Shown: in pieces, positions 8,342 through 19,492 of the stretch | Numbering within the stretch: the stretch's first letter is position 1 | Layout: each line of letters starts with the position of its first letter | Assembly: GCF_001427795.1 (NCBI RefSeq) | Contig: NZ_LMHJ01000003.1 | Coordinates: forward strand, 364,204 to 428,203 | From: Nocardioides sp. Root682 | GTDB lineage: Bacteria > Actinomycetota > Actinomycetes > Propionibacteriales > Nocardioidaceae | Direction: 5' to 3' | DNA length: 64,000 nucleotides | Program-made: the position numbers and the translations under genes | Notes under the pieces: generated by a model | What the model was told of the DNA's origin: nothing | Databases searched by the model: none | The model's input: the letters and a program-made list of their open reading frames with translations, nothing else

Positions 8342-9658
8342 TCAGAGCGAGAGGCGTCGTACGTCGGCAGCCAGGTGGGCGAGGTGGGCGGTGAAGCGGG
8401 CGGCCAGCGCACCATCGATGACGCGGTGGTCGTAGGACAGGCAGAGCGGCAGCATCAGGCGCGGGACGAAGGTCTCGCCGTCCCACACGGGTGCTGTCTT
8501 CGACCGTACGACACCGAGGATGGCGACCTCGGGTGCGTTGACGATCGGCGTGAACGCCGTACCCCCGATGCCACCGAGGCTGCTGATCGTGAAGGTCGCG
8601 CCCTGCATGTCGGTGGCGGCGAGCTTTCCGTCGCGCGCCTTGGCCGAGAGCTCGCCGAGGTCGCTGCTCAGCTCGAGGATGCCCTTCCGGTCGACGTCGC
8701 GCACCACCGGCACGACCAGGCCGTCGGGGGTGTCGACGGCGACGCCGACGTTGACGTAGTCCTTGAGGACCAGGTCCTCACCCGACAGCGAGCTGTTGAG
8801 CTCGGGGAACTTCCGCAGGCTGGCGGCCGCTGCCTTGAGCAGGAAGCTCAGCAGCGTCACGCGGTACCCGTCTGCCTTCGCGGCGGTGTCGAGCTCGCGT
8901 CGGTAGACGTCGAGGTCGGTGATGTCGGCCTCGTCGTTGTGGGTGACGTGCGGGACGTTGAGCCAGGACCGGTGCAGGTGCGCCCCGGAGAGCTTCTTGA
9001 TCCGGGAGAGGGGGACCCTGCGGACCGGACCGAACTTGGCGAAGTCGACCTCGGGGATCGGTGGGATGCCGGAGCCGCCCGCGACCGCCCCCGCGCTGGC
9101 GGTACCGGCGTTGGTGCCGGCGTTGGTGCCGGTGCCTGCGTGGTGGGCGAGCAGGTCCTGCTTGGTGATCCGGCCCTTGGTGCCGCTGCCCGTCAGGGTC
9201 GCGAGGTCGACCTCGAGCTCCCGGGCGAGGCGGCGGACGAGCGGAGTGGCCCGGAGGCCACCCTCGACGGGCTCCTCGGCGACTGCGGCCACCTCGACCG
9301 CTTCCGGTACGACGGCCGACGCCGCCTCGGGTACGACGTCGGGTACGACGTCGGGTACGACGGCCGGTGCGTCAGCCGTTGCAGCGGCTGGAGCGGCCGC
9401 GCTCTCGGCGATCGCGATGACCGTGCCCTGGCTGACCTTGTCGCCGATCGTGACCGAGACGGACACGATCGTGCCGTCGATCGGGGAGGGGACCTCGAGC
9501 GTCGCCTTGTCGGTCTCGAGGGTGATGAGCGGGTCCTCGGCACGGACGACCGTGCCGGGCGCGACGAGCACCTCGATCACGGGGACGTCGGTGAAGTCGC
9601 CGATGTCAGGGACGCGAATTTCCACGGTGCTCTCCATCAGTCCGGGCAGTCCAGCCAT
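8342..9658 (-). CDS. aceF: pyruvate dehydrogenase E2, dihydrolipoamide acetyltransferase
   Basis: A 438-residue E2 that moves acetyl groups from lipoyl-lysine to CoA. It has one N-terminal lipoyl domain (ETDKATLEVPS, lipoyl Lys51), an Ala/Val/Pro linker containing VVPDVVPD repeats, a peripheral-subunit-binding domain (ATPLVRRLARELEVDLATLTGSGTKGR... region), a second GTNAGTNAGT linker and the catalytic domain ending with SYDHRVIDG, the HxxxDG active site. A start at 9637 (MESTVEIRV) is also possible and would remove seven residues. The gene begins 11 bp after aceE. No E3 (lipoamide dehydrogenase) gene is in the window. Confidence 0.95.
   Translation of the reverse strand: MAGLPGLMESTVEIRVPDIGDFTDVPVIEVLVAPGTVVRAEDPLITLETDKATLEVPSPIDGTIVSVSVTIGDKVSQGTVIAIAESAAAPAAATADAPAVVPDVVPDVVPEAASAVVPEAVEVAAVAEEPVEGGLRATPLVRRLARELEVDLATLTGSGTKGRITKQDLLAHHAGTGTNAGTNAGTASAGAVAGGSGIPPIPEVDFAKFGPVRRVPLSRIKKLSGAHLHRSWLNVPHVTHNDEADITDLDVYRRELDTAAKADGYRVTLLSFLLKAAAASLRKFPELNSSLSGEDLVLKDYVNVGVAVDTPDGLVVPVVRDVDRKGILELSSDLGELSAKARDGKLAATDMQGATFTISSLGGIGGTAFTPIVNAPEVAILGVVRSKTAPVWDGETFVPRLMLPLCLSYDHRVIDGALAARFTAHLAHLAADVRRLSL
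9328..9362. repeat. 12-bp tandem repeat inside aceF linker
   Basis: CGGGTACGACGT occurs three times in tandem, the last copy one base short. On the coding strand it encodes the VVPDVVPD part of the flexible E2 linker. The core GTACGACG is an octamer that is common elsewhere in this window. Confidence 0.8.
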
Positions 9659-9669
9659 CAGTTCAGTCC

Positions 9670-12318
<2,649 letters not shown>

Positions 12319-12335
12319 CGGTGTCCTCAGGTCTG

Positions 12336-12353
12336 TGGTGATGGGCATCACCA
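12336..12353. promoter_or_regulatory. palindrome in aceE leader (candidate operator)
   Basis: TGGTGATG and CATCACCA are perfect 8-bp inverted arms separated by GG. The site lies 18 bp upstream of the aceE ATG, inside its predicted leader. Symmetry and length suit a dimeric repressor. The adjacent LysR regulator is one candidate binder, but a TGGT...ACCA core is also typical of GntR/PdhR-type sites. Which protein binds is unknown. Confidence 0.4.
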
Positions 12354-12382
12354 TCCTCAGCGCCGGAGAGACATGCGTCCAA

Positions 12383-12412
12383 TGCCTAGATCGGGACCTA
12401 TCTATGCGTCAG
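12383..12412 (-). promoter_or_regulatory. candidate aceE promoter
   Basis: On the minus strand CTGACG, an 18-bp spacer and TAGGCA resemble -35 and -10 hexamers of the housekeeping sigma factor. The -35 lies at the last codons of the upstream lysR gene, and the predicted transcript would have a leader of roughly 55-60 bases including the palindrome. Confidence 0.4.
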
Positions 12413-13307
12413 TCACATGAATGAGGCGGCTCGTCCGGAGCGCGTGCTCGCGGAAGTGCTCGGACGCCGGTGGGAGGTTGCGGTCCCGGACCCAGGCGAG
12501 CCCGATCTCTCGCGAGGCACGTACGTCGGTGATCCGCAGGGAGGGGGCCGCGGGCGCGGCGCCACCCCGGGGCTCGGGCAGGAGCGCCACGCCCAGGCCC
12601 GCCGAGACCAGTCCGCGGAGGGTCTCGACCTCCTCGCCCTCGAACCCGATCAGTGGCGTGAACCCGACCTGGGCGCACAGGTCCTCGGTGACCGTGCGGA
12701 GGCTGAAGCCCGGCTTGAGGGCGATGAACTGCTCGGCGGCCACGTCGGCGAGCCGCGCGGTCCGCCGGGCGGCGAGCCGGTGGTCGGGTGGTACGACGAG
12801 GCGCAAGGGCTCCAGGAACAGGCGTCGGCTCTCCAGCGGCGCGAACTGCGGACGGTCGCCCGTGATGGCGAGGTCGACCACGCCGTTGAGCAGGTCGTCG
12901 ATCAGGCCCGCGTCCCCGTGCTGGCGCAGGTCGAAGCGCACCTGGGGACGTTCGGCCCGGAACCCCCGGATCAGCTCGGGCACCAGCCAGGTCCCGAGGG
13001 TGTGCAGGAACGCGACGGGCACGAAGCCGCCGCCCGGGACGGTGATGTCCTGGACCGATCGGACCCCACGCTCGTAGGCATCCAGCGTGTCGCGGGCGTG
13101 CCGGGACAGCTCGCGGCCGGCCGGCGTCAGCACCAGACCACGCCCCACGCGCTGGAACAACGGCGTGCCCACCTCGCGCTCGAGCCGGGAGAGCGCGCGA
13201 GACACGGCGGGCTGGGTGCGGTGGGCGCGCTCGGCAGTCTCCGTCACCGTGCTGCCGTCGGCCACGGCGAGGAATGCGCGGATCGTCTCGAGGTCCATGG
13301 GATCCAT
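12402..13307 (-). CDS. LysR-family transcriptional regulator
   Basis: A 301-residue regulator with an N-terminal winged helix-turn-helix (MDLETIRAFLAVADGSTVTE onward; RTQPAVSRALSRLEREVG is the recognition helix region) and a C-terminal periplasmic-binding-like effector domain from about residue 90. The start is either ATG 13307 or ATG 13298. Both fall just after the stop of the lipoate ligase gene, and the longer frame would overlap that gene by 23 bp. It sits between the lipoate ligase and aceE on the same strand, so control of pyruvate dehydrogenase is plausible. LysR proteins usually act on divergent targets, so this is not certain. Confidence 0.9.
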   Translation of the reverse strand: MDPMDLETIRAFLAVADGSTVTETAERAHRTQPAVSRALSRLEREVGTPLFQRVGRGLVLTPAGRELSRHARDTLDAYERGVRSVQDITVPGGGFVPVAFLHTLGTWLVPELIRGFRAERPQVRFDLRQHGDAGLIDDLLNGVVDLAITGDRPQFAPLESRRLFLEPLRLVVPPDHRLAARRTARLADVAAEQFIALKPGFSLRTVTEDLCAQVGFTPLIGFEGEEVETLRGLVSAGLGVALLPEPRGGAAPAAPSLRITDVRASREIGLAWVRDRNLPPASEHFREHALRTSRLIHVTDA

Positions 13308-13311
13308 GCTG

Positions 13312-13992
13312 TCAGTGCATGGATGTGTCGCCAACCAGCTCGCGCAGGATTGCGTCGCGCAGAGGTCCGAGGTGCGGCCCCACCCCCGTTGCCCGGTCGA
13401 CCAGGTCGTCGCCCGCGAGCCTCTTGTCGGCCTCGGTCATGTCGAGCAGGTCGAGCACGTCGTACGGGTCCCACCGGTCGTAGGCGATGCACTGGAAGCG
13501 TGCTCCCGCCCGGGTCCGGCGCTGGGAGATCCCCACGAGCTTGCGCCCTCCCACCAGTACCTCGCCGGGTCCGAGAGCGGCGAAGCAGACCAGCCGTCCC
13601 CACGGCGTCTGCTCCAGTCCGCCGCGGTAGAGCTCGGTCTCCAGGCCCAGCGTCGACAGCGCCCGCTGCCACGCCTCCCCGAGCCAGTACGTCGCCTTGC
13701 GGACGTCGTCGCTCCACCGGGGATCCGTCCGCGGCACGACCACGTCCAGCCACACGGACCGGGCCGGGTCGACGAACACGGCGCCGCCTCCGCTGCGCCG
13801 TCGTACGACGTCGAGGCCGGCCGCCGCGGTGGCGTCAGCATCCGCGACCGTGTGGTCCTGGGCGCTTCCGAGCACGAGCGCGGAGTGGTCCGGTTCGAAG
13901 GACCAGACCTCGGCGGCCGCCAGGTCCTCCGGGATCGGCCGCGCGTGGAAGTCGGCGATCGACCCGGTGACGTTGCGGAGCAGCACGGTCAC
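13312..13992 (-). CDS. lipoate-protein ligase / lipoyltransferase family protein
   Basis: A 226-residue BPL/LplA/LipB-fold protein. RRRSGGGAVFVDP is the family's substrate-binding RRxSGGGxV motif, and the lysine in GGRKLVGISQRR matches the conserved lipoyl-binding lysine. It should attach lipoate or octanoate to E2-type lipoyl domains. The start is a GTG at 13992 (TVLLRNVTGS follows); the frame upstream is arginine-rich read-through. Its place directly upstream of lysR-aceE-aceF suggests it lipoylates the AceF made here. Whether it uses free lipoate (LplA) or moves octanoyl groups (LipM/LipL type) cannot be told from sequence. Confidence 0.85.
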   Translation of the reverse strand: MTVLLRNVTGSIADFHARPIPEDLAAAEVWSFEPDHSALVLGSAQDHTVADADATAAAGLDVVRRRSGGGAVFVDPARSVWLDVVVPRTDPRWSDDVRKATYWLGEAWQRALSTLGLETELYRGGLEQTPWGRLVCFAALGPGEVLVGGRKLVGISQRRTRAGARFQCIAYDRWDPYDVLDLLDMTEADKRLAGDDLVDRATGVGPHLGPLRDAILRELVGDTSMH

Positions 13993-14043
13993 CGATTGTG
14001 CCCGAACCGCGGGCGGTGCCGCGCGCGTCCCCGGAAGGGGCGG

Positions 14044-14066
14044 ATGAAGAACCTTCAGCCGGGTAC
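14044..14066 (+). promoter_or_regulatory. candidate SigB-type promoter of csbD
   Basis: ATGAAGA, 10 bp, then GGGTAC lies 82 bp upstream of the csbD start. GGGTAC resembles the SigB/SigF-type -10 (GGGTAT). The same block with identical spacing occurs upstream of the sigB-like gene at 62855-62877, and csbD is a SigB-dependent stress gene in other bacteria. The -35 part (GTTT in the consensus) is poor. Confidence 0.4.
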
Positions 14067-14148
14067 TTCGTGGTCGCTGAAAGTGAACGCGACCGCCCCG
14101 GTGGCGGTCGCCACCGCCCAGCGATGGGCCGACCAGAAGGAGGAACAC

Positions 14149-14340
14149 ATGGGACTCGACGACAAGATCGGGAACAAGGCCGAGGACCTCAAGGGTCGTG
14201 CGAAGGAGGCCACGGGTTCACTCACCGATGACGAGGACCTGAAGGCCGAGGGCGAGGCCGACCAGACGAAGGCCGGCATCAAGGACAAGGTCGAGAACGT
14301 CAAGGACAAGATCCAGGACAAGGTCGACGACATCCTCTGA
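14149..14340 (+). CDS. CsbD family stress protein
   Basis: A 63-residue, highly charged, lysine- and aspartate-rich protein beginning MGLDDKIGNKAEDLKGRAKE, the diagnostic CsbD-family start, with repeats of the KDK/VEN/KDKIQDKV type toward the C-terminus. A strong AAGGAGG site lies 6 bp before the ATG. Family members accumulate under general stress; the molecular role is unknown. A candidate SigB-type promoter lies upstream and a perfect hairpin terminator downstream, shared with the convergent hemerythrin-like gene. The reading frame extends far upstream, but only this segment is the real gene. Confidence 0.9.
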   Translation: MGLDDKIGNKAEDLKGRAKEATGSLTDDEDLKAEGEADQTKAGIKDKVENVKDKIQDKVDDIL

Positions 14341-14374
14341 CCCACCAGCCCACCAACCCAGCCCAGCAACGTCG

Positions 14375-14410
14375 CCACGGCGCGGTCCCCCTCCGGGGAC
14401 CGCGCCGTGG
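14375..14410. terminator. bidirectional hairpin terminator
   Basis: A perfect 16-bp stem with a 4-base CTCC loop (CCACGGCGCGGTCCCC paired to its complement) lies between the convergent csbD and hemerythrin-like genes. TCGTTGTCCT follows on the plus strand. A stem this long and exact between convergent stops is most simply a terminator serving both genes. Confidence 0.85.
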
Positions 14411-14434
14411 TCGTTGTCCTGGCTGCGACGCGGC

Positions 14435-14992
14435 TCAGATCTCGGCCTCGTCGGCCAGCTCGTCCTTGAGCTGGGCCTTGGCCTTCGACGAAGCGCCCGC
14501 AAGGCCGATGTTGGCGGCCTGCTGCTCGAGATCGGCCTTCGTGATGTCGGCGGGCTGGTCGCCGAGGTGCTCTTCCCGCGCAGCCAGGAACGCCGCTCCG
14601 AGCTCGGCGCGGCGCGCGTCGTCGATCCGTTGGCGGATGCCCGGCAGGACCGTCGACTCCTCCTCCTCGACGTGGTGCTTCACCGCGTCGATGAGCTCCT
14701 GCAGCGCCGTCGCGAAGCCTGGCGAGTCCGGGTCTGCGGCGGCGACCTTCGCCGCCAGCTGGTCGGCCTCGAGATGCTCCTTCTGGCTGTGCTCCACGTC
14801 CTCCTCGCCGCCGGCTTCCCGTGCGGCGGGGTAGACCTCCGACTCCTCGGCGCGGCTGTGCGCCGTGAGCAGGGTGGTCATCACCGGCACCAGCGTCACC
14901 CGCTGCCCGGGATTGTTCAGGAGGGTGTCGAACAACCTCTCCAGCTCGCGGTGGTCGTTCAGGATCAGGTCAACAACGTCATGGGTGGTCAT
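14435..14992 (-). CDS. hemerythrin HHE cation-binding domain protein
   Basis: A 185-residue helical protein starting MTTHDVVDLILNDHRELERL. The HHE-type ligands are visible as H14 in NDHRE, HSRAEESEVYP, KEHLEADQL and VKHHVEEEE; these His and Glu residues would hold a di-iron centre able to bind oxygen or NO. A C-terminal helical tail (about 140-185) is rich in Ala/Lys/Glu. Its pairing with CsbD suggests a stress role. No membrane or signal segment is seen. Confidence 0.88.
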   Translation of the reverse strand: MTTHDVVDLILNDHRELERLFDTLLNNPGQRVTLVPVMTTLLTAHSRAEESEVYPAAREAGGEEDVEHSQKEHLEADQLAAKVAAADPDSPGFATALQELIDAVKHHVEEEESTVLPGIRQRIDDARRAELGAAFLAAREEHLGDQPADITKADLEQQAANIGLAGASSKAKAQLKDELADEAEI

Positions 14993-15045
14993 GGCTGACA
15001 GGTGCCCAGAGGCGGCCCGCGCAGACGGGTCCGGTTTCCGAGCGG

Positions 15046-17199
15046 GTGCACTACCGTGCCCACGTGTTCGATCGCCTCGCCCGCCTGACCTGGCGGCACC
15101 CGAAGAAGATCCTGCTGGCGGCCTTCGGCTTCGTGCTCGTCGCCGGGTTCTTCGGGCACGACGTGGAGCACCACCTCAAGGCTGCGGGGTTCACCGACCC
15201 GTCCTCCGAGAGCGAGCAGGCAGGCGACGTGCTCTCCGACGCCCTCGGCTACACGGCGCAGCCCGGACTGGTCGTCCTGCTCCGCGACCCCGACGGTGGC
15301 CCGATCGACGTGGCCTCCCCGGAGATCATCACCGAGGTCGATCGCCTCGCGGACGCGATGCGCGCATCGTCGTACGTCGGGCACGTGGTGAACCCGCTCG
15401 ACGACCTCGCCGCGGCGCCCGGCCTGGTGCCGGCCGATCGCGAGTCGATCGCGCTCACCGCGCAGCTGGCGACGAGCGACCTCGAGGACAAGGGCGGCCT
15501 GGCCGACGAATCGGTGCGCAAGCACGTCACCTCCGACCTCCTCGACGTCGGGTACGGCGGCTACGCGCCCAGCTTCAACGAGGTCAACGACCAGACCCGC
15601 AAGGACCTCCAGAACGCCGAGCTGATCGCGTTCCCGCTGCTCGGGATCCTGTTGCTGATCGTCTTCCGCAGCGTGGTCGCGGCCTTCGTGCCGTTGCTGC
15701 TCGGTGCGTTGTCGATCGTCGGCACCCTGTTCGCGCTCCGCATCATGGCGAGCCTCGTCGACACCTCCCTCTTCGCGCTCAACATCGCGACGGCGCTCAG
15801 CCTGGGCCTGGCGGTCGACTACGCGCTCCTCATCGTGTCGCGACATCGCGAGGAGACCGCCGAGCACGGCTACACCGAGGAGGCGCACCGTCGTACCGTC
15901 GCCTCGGCAGGTCGTACGGCGGTGTTCTCCGGGCTCACCGTGGCCGGCGCGATGGCCGCGCTCGTGGTGATGCCGCAGCGCTTCCTCTACTCGGTCGGGG
16001 CAGCCGGCGCCGTGGTCGGCGTGCTGTCCGCTGCGATGGCCGTCATCGTCGTGCCCGCCCTGCTGGCGGTGCTCGGCCCCCGGATCAACGCGCTCTCGAT
16101 CCGGCGTGGCCCGGCCGTCTCCGACACGTCGACGCGTTGGCTCCGTGTGGCGCGTGCCGTGATGAAGCGGCCGGTGCTGGTCGCCGTCGCGACGACCGTG
16201 GTCCTGCTCGCCCTCGCCGCACCGCTGCTGGGCACCCATCTCACCGGCCCGAGCGCGCAGGCGGTCCCACCGGGACAGCAGTCCTACGAGGTCAACGCGT
16301 ACCTGTCCGACCACTACGACCGGGCGGTGACCGAGGGCCTGTCGCTCACGGTGGACGGCCCGGCGACCGACGGTGAGCTCGAAGCACTGCGCCAGCAGAT
16401 CGCCGGGATCGACGGTGTCGCCGACACGATCCCGCCGTTCGTACGGGTCTCCGACGCCGTGGCGTACACGATCGGTGCGTTCGAGGGTCCGGCGTTGTCC
16501 GGCACCTCCCAGGATGCGCTGGCGGACGTGCGTGACATCGCCGCCCCGGCCGGCGCCCGTCTCCTGACCGCCGGGAACACCGCCAGCTTCGTGGACGAGA
16601 AGCAGAGCCTGGTCTCGAACGCGCCGCTGACGATCGGCCTGGTCGTCGTGCTCACCGTGGGGCTCCTGTTCCTGCTGACCGGGTCGGTGCTGCTGCCGCT
16701 CAAGACGCTGCTGATGAACGCGATGACCCTCGCCGCGTCGCTCGGGATCCTGGTGATCGTCTTCGAGCACAAGTTCCTGGTCGGCCTGCTCGACTACCCC
16801 GGGCCCTACGCCGTCGAGGTCACCAGCCTCGTCTTCCTGTTCGCCGTCGCGTTCGCGCTCGCCACCGACTACGCCGTCCTGGTCATGGCGCGGGTCAAGG
16901 AGCTGCGCGACGGAGGGATGTCCAACGAGGACGCCGTCGCGCACGGCGTCGCCAGGACGGGGCGGATCATCAGCGCCGCGGCCCTGATGATCGCGGTGGT
17001 GTTCGCGGCCTTCGCCGTCAGCCCGGTCTTCTTCATGAAGCAGATCGCCGTCGGCATGGCCCTCGGCGTGATCATCGACGCCACCATCGTGCGCGCCCTG
17101 CTCGTGCCGTCGCTGATGCGGCTGCTCGGCGAGGCGAACTGGTGGGCTCCCGGTCCGCTCCGCCGCCTGCACGACCGGTTCGGGCTCAAGGACGGCTGA
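15046..17199 (+). CDS. MMPL family RND transporter
   Basis: A 717-residue membrane protein with about 12 transmembrane helices in two repeats. Each repeat has one N-terminal helix, a large extracytoplasmic loop (about residues 40-180 and 390-525) and a five-helix bundle. LGLAVDYALLIVSRHREE in the first half and FALATDYAVLVMARVKEL in the second carry the Asp-Tyr pair typical of MmpL proton relays. It is likely to export a lipid or small hydrophobic molecule with the proton gradient. The start is GTG 15046, or GTG 15064 (FDRLARLTWRHPKKI), which fits the conserved N-terminus equally well. It ends 14 bp from the convergent secreted-protein gene. Confidence 0.9.
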   Translation: MHYRAHVFDRLARLTWRHPKKILLAAFGFVLVAGFFGHDVEHHLKAAGFTDPSSESEQAGDVLSDALGYTAQPGLVVLLRDPDGGPIDVASPEIITEVDRLADAMRASSYVGHVVNPLDDLAAAPGLVPADRESIALTAQLATSDLEDKGGLADESVRKHVTSDLLDVGYGGYAPSFNEVNDQTRKDLQNAELIAFPLLGILLLIVFRSVVAAFVPLLLGALSIVGTLFALRIMASLVDTSLFALNIATALSLGLAVDYALLIVSRHREETAEHGYTEEAHRRTVASAGRTAVFSGLTVAGAMAALVVMPQRFLYSVGAAGAVVGVLSAAMAVIVVPALLAVLGPRINALSIRRGPAVSDTSTRWLRVARAVMKRPVLVAVATTVVLLALAAPLLGTHLTGPSAQAVPPGQQSYEVNAYLSDHYDRAVTEGLSLTVDGPATDGELEALRQQIAGIDGVADTIPPFVRVSDAVAYTIGAFEGPALSGTSQDALADVRDIAAPAGARLLTAGNTASFVDEKQSLVSNAPLTIGLVVVLTVGLLFLLTGSVLLPLKTLLMNAMTLAASLGILVIVFEHKFLVGLLDYPGPYAVEVTSLVFLFAVAFALATDYAVLVMARVKELRDGGMSNEDAVAHGVARTGRIISAAALMIAVVFAAFAVSPVFFMKQIAVGMALGVIIDATIVRALLVPSLMRLLGEANWWAPGPLRRLHDRFGLKDG

Positions 17200-17213
17200 C
17201 GGGTCGACCGGCC

Positions 17214-19286
17214 TCAGTCGAAGTAGATCCGGACGAGGATCGAGGCCCTCGTGGCGAGGGACGAGCCGCCGTAGGTGATCCGGGCGGTCACCCAGCCCTG
17301 GCGGTTGCCGTAGATGGTCTTGAGGATCAACGACCGATTGATCAGTCCGTAGTAGAAGTGGTCGTAGTACTTGATGGAGATGGCGCCACTCGAACTCGTC
17401 AGGCCCGGCGTGATCACCCTCATCCTGAGCAGTGCGCTGATGTGCTGCGCGTTGCTCACCGCTCGGGCCAGCAGGACGGTGCGTGCCTTGATGTACCGGC
17501 TGCTGAGGGAGAGCGAGCTCCCGGTGAGGCCGGTCGCGGCATCCCGTGCCGTCACCTTGACGCTGATGCGGTCGGCAACGTCCGCCGTGACCAGTCGGTA
17601 CGTCGACGCGGTCGCCCCGGCGATGGGCACGCCGTTGCGGTACCACTGGTGGGAGATGCGGTCCGGCGTGAAGTTCCAGACCGGCTTCGTCGCACTGACC
17701 ACGGCGCCGTCCACCAGAATTCCGCTGATGGCAGCACGGACCGTCGCTACCTGGGCTGACACGGGGACGGGCGCCGAGTCCACGATGGCGGGCTGGTGAC
17801 CCGCCAGCATCGACACCTGTCGAGCGGTGAGCTGGCAGCCGGCCGCGGACACCGGGAGGACGACGGACGGACCCGTGATGTCGAGCAGGGAACCGTTGCA
17901 CAGCCACTCGAAGCGGGTGGCATCCGGCGTCGGCGTCACCGGGACGGGCTGGGTCTGCACGGTCAGGCCGGTGAGCGCCTTCCCCGTGATGACGGGCTGT
18001 CCGGTGGCGGCCAATCGGTACTCCGACCTGTGGGTGACCGTCTGCTCGGCCACCGTCAGCCCTCGGTCGGCGAGATAGTCGAGTGCTGGGCGCCCCAGGC
18101 CCTCGTTCGTCACGCTGGGGAACCAGCTGGTCACCAAGCGGTCGTGCGTGTAGCGAACCTTCACATCAGGCATCGATGTGTAGCCCAGCCCGGTGATGGA
18201 CCAGTTGCCGTCGGCGTTCGTGACCGCCGATCCCTTGACGTCGGCCGTCCAGCTCGCGAAGGCCGTGACCGTGACGCCGGGGAGTGGGGTTCCGGCCGTG
18301 TCGCGGACGACGCCCGTCAGGGTGCGACCCCCCGGCACGCTGATCACGTTGCCGGCCAGCGTCTGTCCCTCGGTTGGCTCGAGGACCGCTGCGCCGGTCG
18401 CGTTCGGTGCGTTCCCGAGCCACCCGGTGCCGTACAGGTCCCAGGAAGTGAACGCATGCAGTGTGACGGTGGTCGCCGGCACGACCAGCGAGTACTCGCC
18501 GGTGGTCCAGTCGGACTCGGCCGTGGACCAGACCAGGTCCAGTCGTTCGCCGTCCTCGACCACTGTCGCGCGAACCTTCGCGTGAATGGATCCGCCGTTC
18601 ATGTTGGTGGTCCGCCCCGTCACGGTTGCCGTTGCAGGCATGTCGATCGCGATGTCGGACACCTCGCTGCCGCTGCTGACCTGGATCGCCGGCGAGTTCT
18701 TCCCGTGGTACTTGTTCCCGTTGAACCGCATGACCCCGATCCAGTGCAGGCCCACGGCAATCGGAGCCTCGGTGGTGATCCGGGCGACGAACTGGCCGTC
18801 GCCGATCGTGGCGGACGTGCCGATGGGGCCGTAGGGAGCCGCCATGGTGACGACACGCAACGGTTTCGTTCCGGTGTAGGTACCGCGGATGGTGCCGGCC
18901 GGCTTCAACGTGGTCGAAGCGTCCGTGGTCCCCGTTGCCCCGATGTCGAGGATGGTGGCCGAATCCTGGGTCTCGCCGCCCCCGTACCAATGGGTGATGG
19001 TCTCCGGCGAGGTGAAGATCAGGCGGTAGCCACGGGCAAAGCCGACGTCGAACGAGTAGTGCCCGTTCGCGTCGGTCGTCGTGCCCGACCCGAACAAGGT
19101 GTCCGCTCCGTAGAGCGCAACCCTCACGCCAGCGAGGGGTGAGCCGTCGACGCTGGAGGTCACGGTGCCGGACAGGACGGCGTCAGAGGGGATCGGGTCC
19201 ACGCTCGTCGCGGTGCTCGCCGGCCCGACGAGGGTCAGGAGCGAGGTGAGGGTCAGTGCGAGCAGCGTCCCGAGAAGGCGATTCAC
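17214..19286 (-). CDS. secreted protein with carboxypeptidase-regulatory-like domains
   Basis: A 690-residue exported protein. Residues 1-26 form a Sec signal peptide (MNRLLGTLLALTLTSLLTL then PASTATS). At least two carboxypeptidase-regulatory-like/beta-sandwich repeats follow: LSGTVTSSVDGSPLAGVRVAL...TTDANGHYSFDV (about 38-95) and LTGVVRDTAGTPLPGVTVTAF...TNADGNWSITG (about 320-370). An Ig-like segment ISHQWYRNGVPIAGATASTY lies near 545-565. The C-terminal 100 residues are basic and unassigned. No enzymatic motif, sortase signal or membrane anchor is seen, so it is probably a free or cell-wall-associated surface protein. Base composition is slightly less GC-biased than its neighbours. Confidence 0.8.
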   Translation of the reverse strand: MNRLLGTLLALTLTSLLTLVGPASTATSVDPIPSDAVLSGTVTSSVDGSPLAGVRVALYGADTLFGSGTTTDANGHYSFDVGFARGYRLIFTSPETITHWYGGGETQDSATILDIGATGTTDASTTLKPAGTIRGTYTGTKPLRVVTMAAPYGPIGTSATIGDGQFVARITTEAPIAVGLHWIGVMRFNGNKYHGKNSPAIQVSSGSEVSDIAIDMPATATVTGRTTNMNGGSIHAKVRATVVEDGERLDLVWSTAESDWTTGEYSLVVPATTVTLHAFTSWDLYGTGWLGNAPNATGAAVLEPTEGQTLAGNVISVPGGRTLTGVVRDTAGTPLPGVTVTAFASWTADVKGSAVTNADGNWSITGLGYTSMPDVKVRYTHDRLVTSWFPSVTNEGLGRPALDYLADRGLTVAEQTVTHRSEYRLAATGQPVITGKALTGLTVQTQPVPVTPTPDATRFEWLCNGSLLDITGPSVVLPVSAAGCQLTARQVSMLAGHQPAIVDSAPVPVSAQVATVRAAISGILVDGAVVSATKPVWNFTPDRISHQWYRNGVPIAGATASTYRLVTADVADRISVKVTARDAATGLTGSSLSLSSRYIKARTVLLARAVSNAQHISALLRMRVITPGLTSSSGAISIKYYDHFYYGLINRSLILKTIYGNRQGWVTARITYGGSSLATRASILVRIYFD

Positions 19287-19434
19287 TGGAGAAGGCTATG
19301 CGGGCGCCGATGCTCCCGCTGGGGATTGCCGAGAACAGCAGGCCGCCTCCCTTCGACCCTGTGACATGGGCCACATGGATGACCTTGTCTCGAATGCTTG
19401 CGCACAGCTAGCACTTTTCTTACTGTGAGTATGC

Positions 19435-19449
19435 GCAACTTCGAGTTGC
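19435..19449. promoter_or_regulatory. short inverted repeat upstream of hydrolase gene
   Basis: GCAACT-TCG-AGTTGC lies 43 bp before the hydrolase ATG in a relatively AT-rich 206-bp intergenic stretch (19287-19492). It could be an operator. The rest of the stretch shows no clear promoter. Confidence 0.25.
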
Positions 19450-19492
19450 ACCTAACTGCACGCCAGCGTCGGCGTGCGAAAGCGAGGTCAAG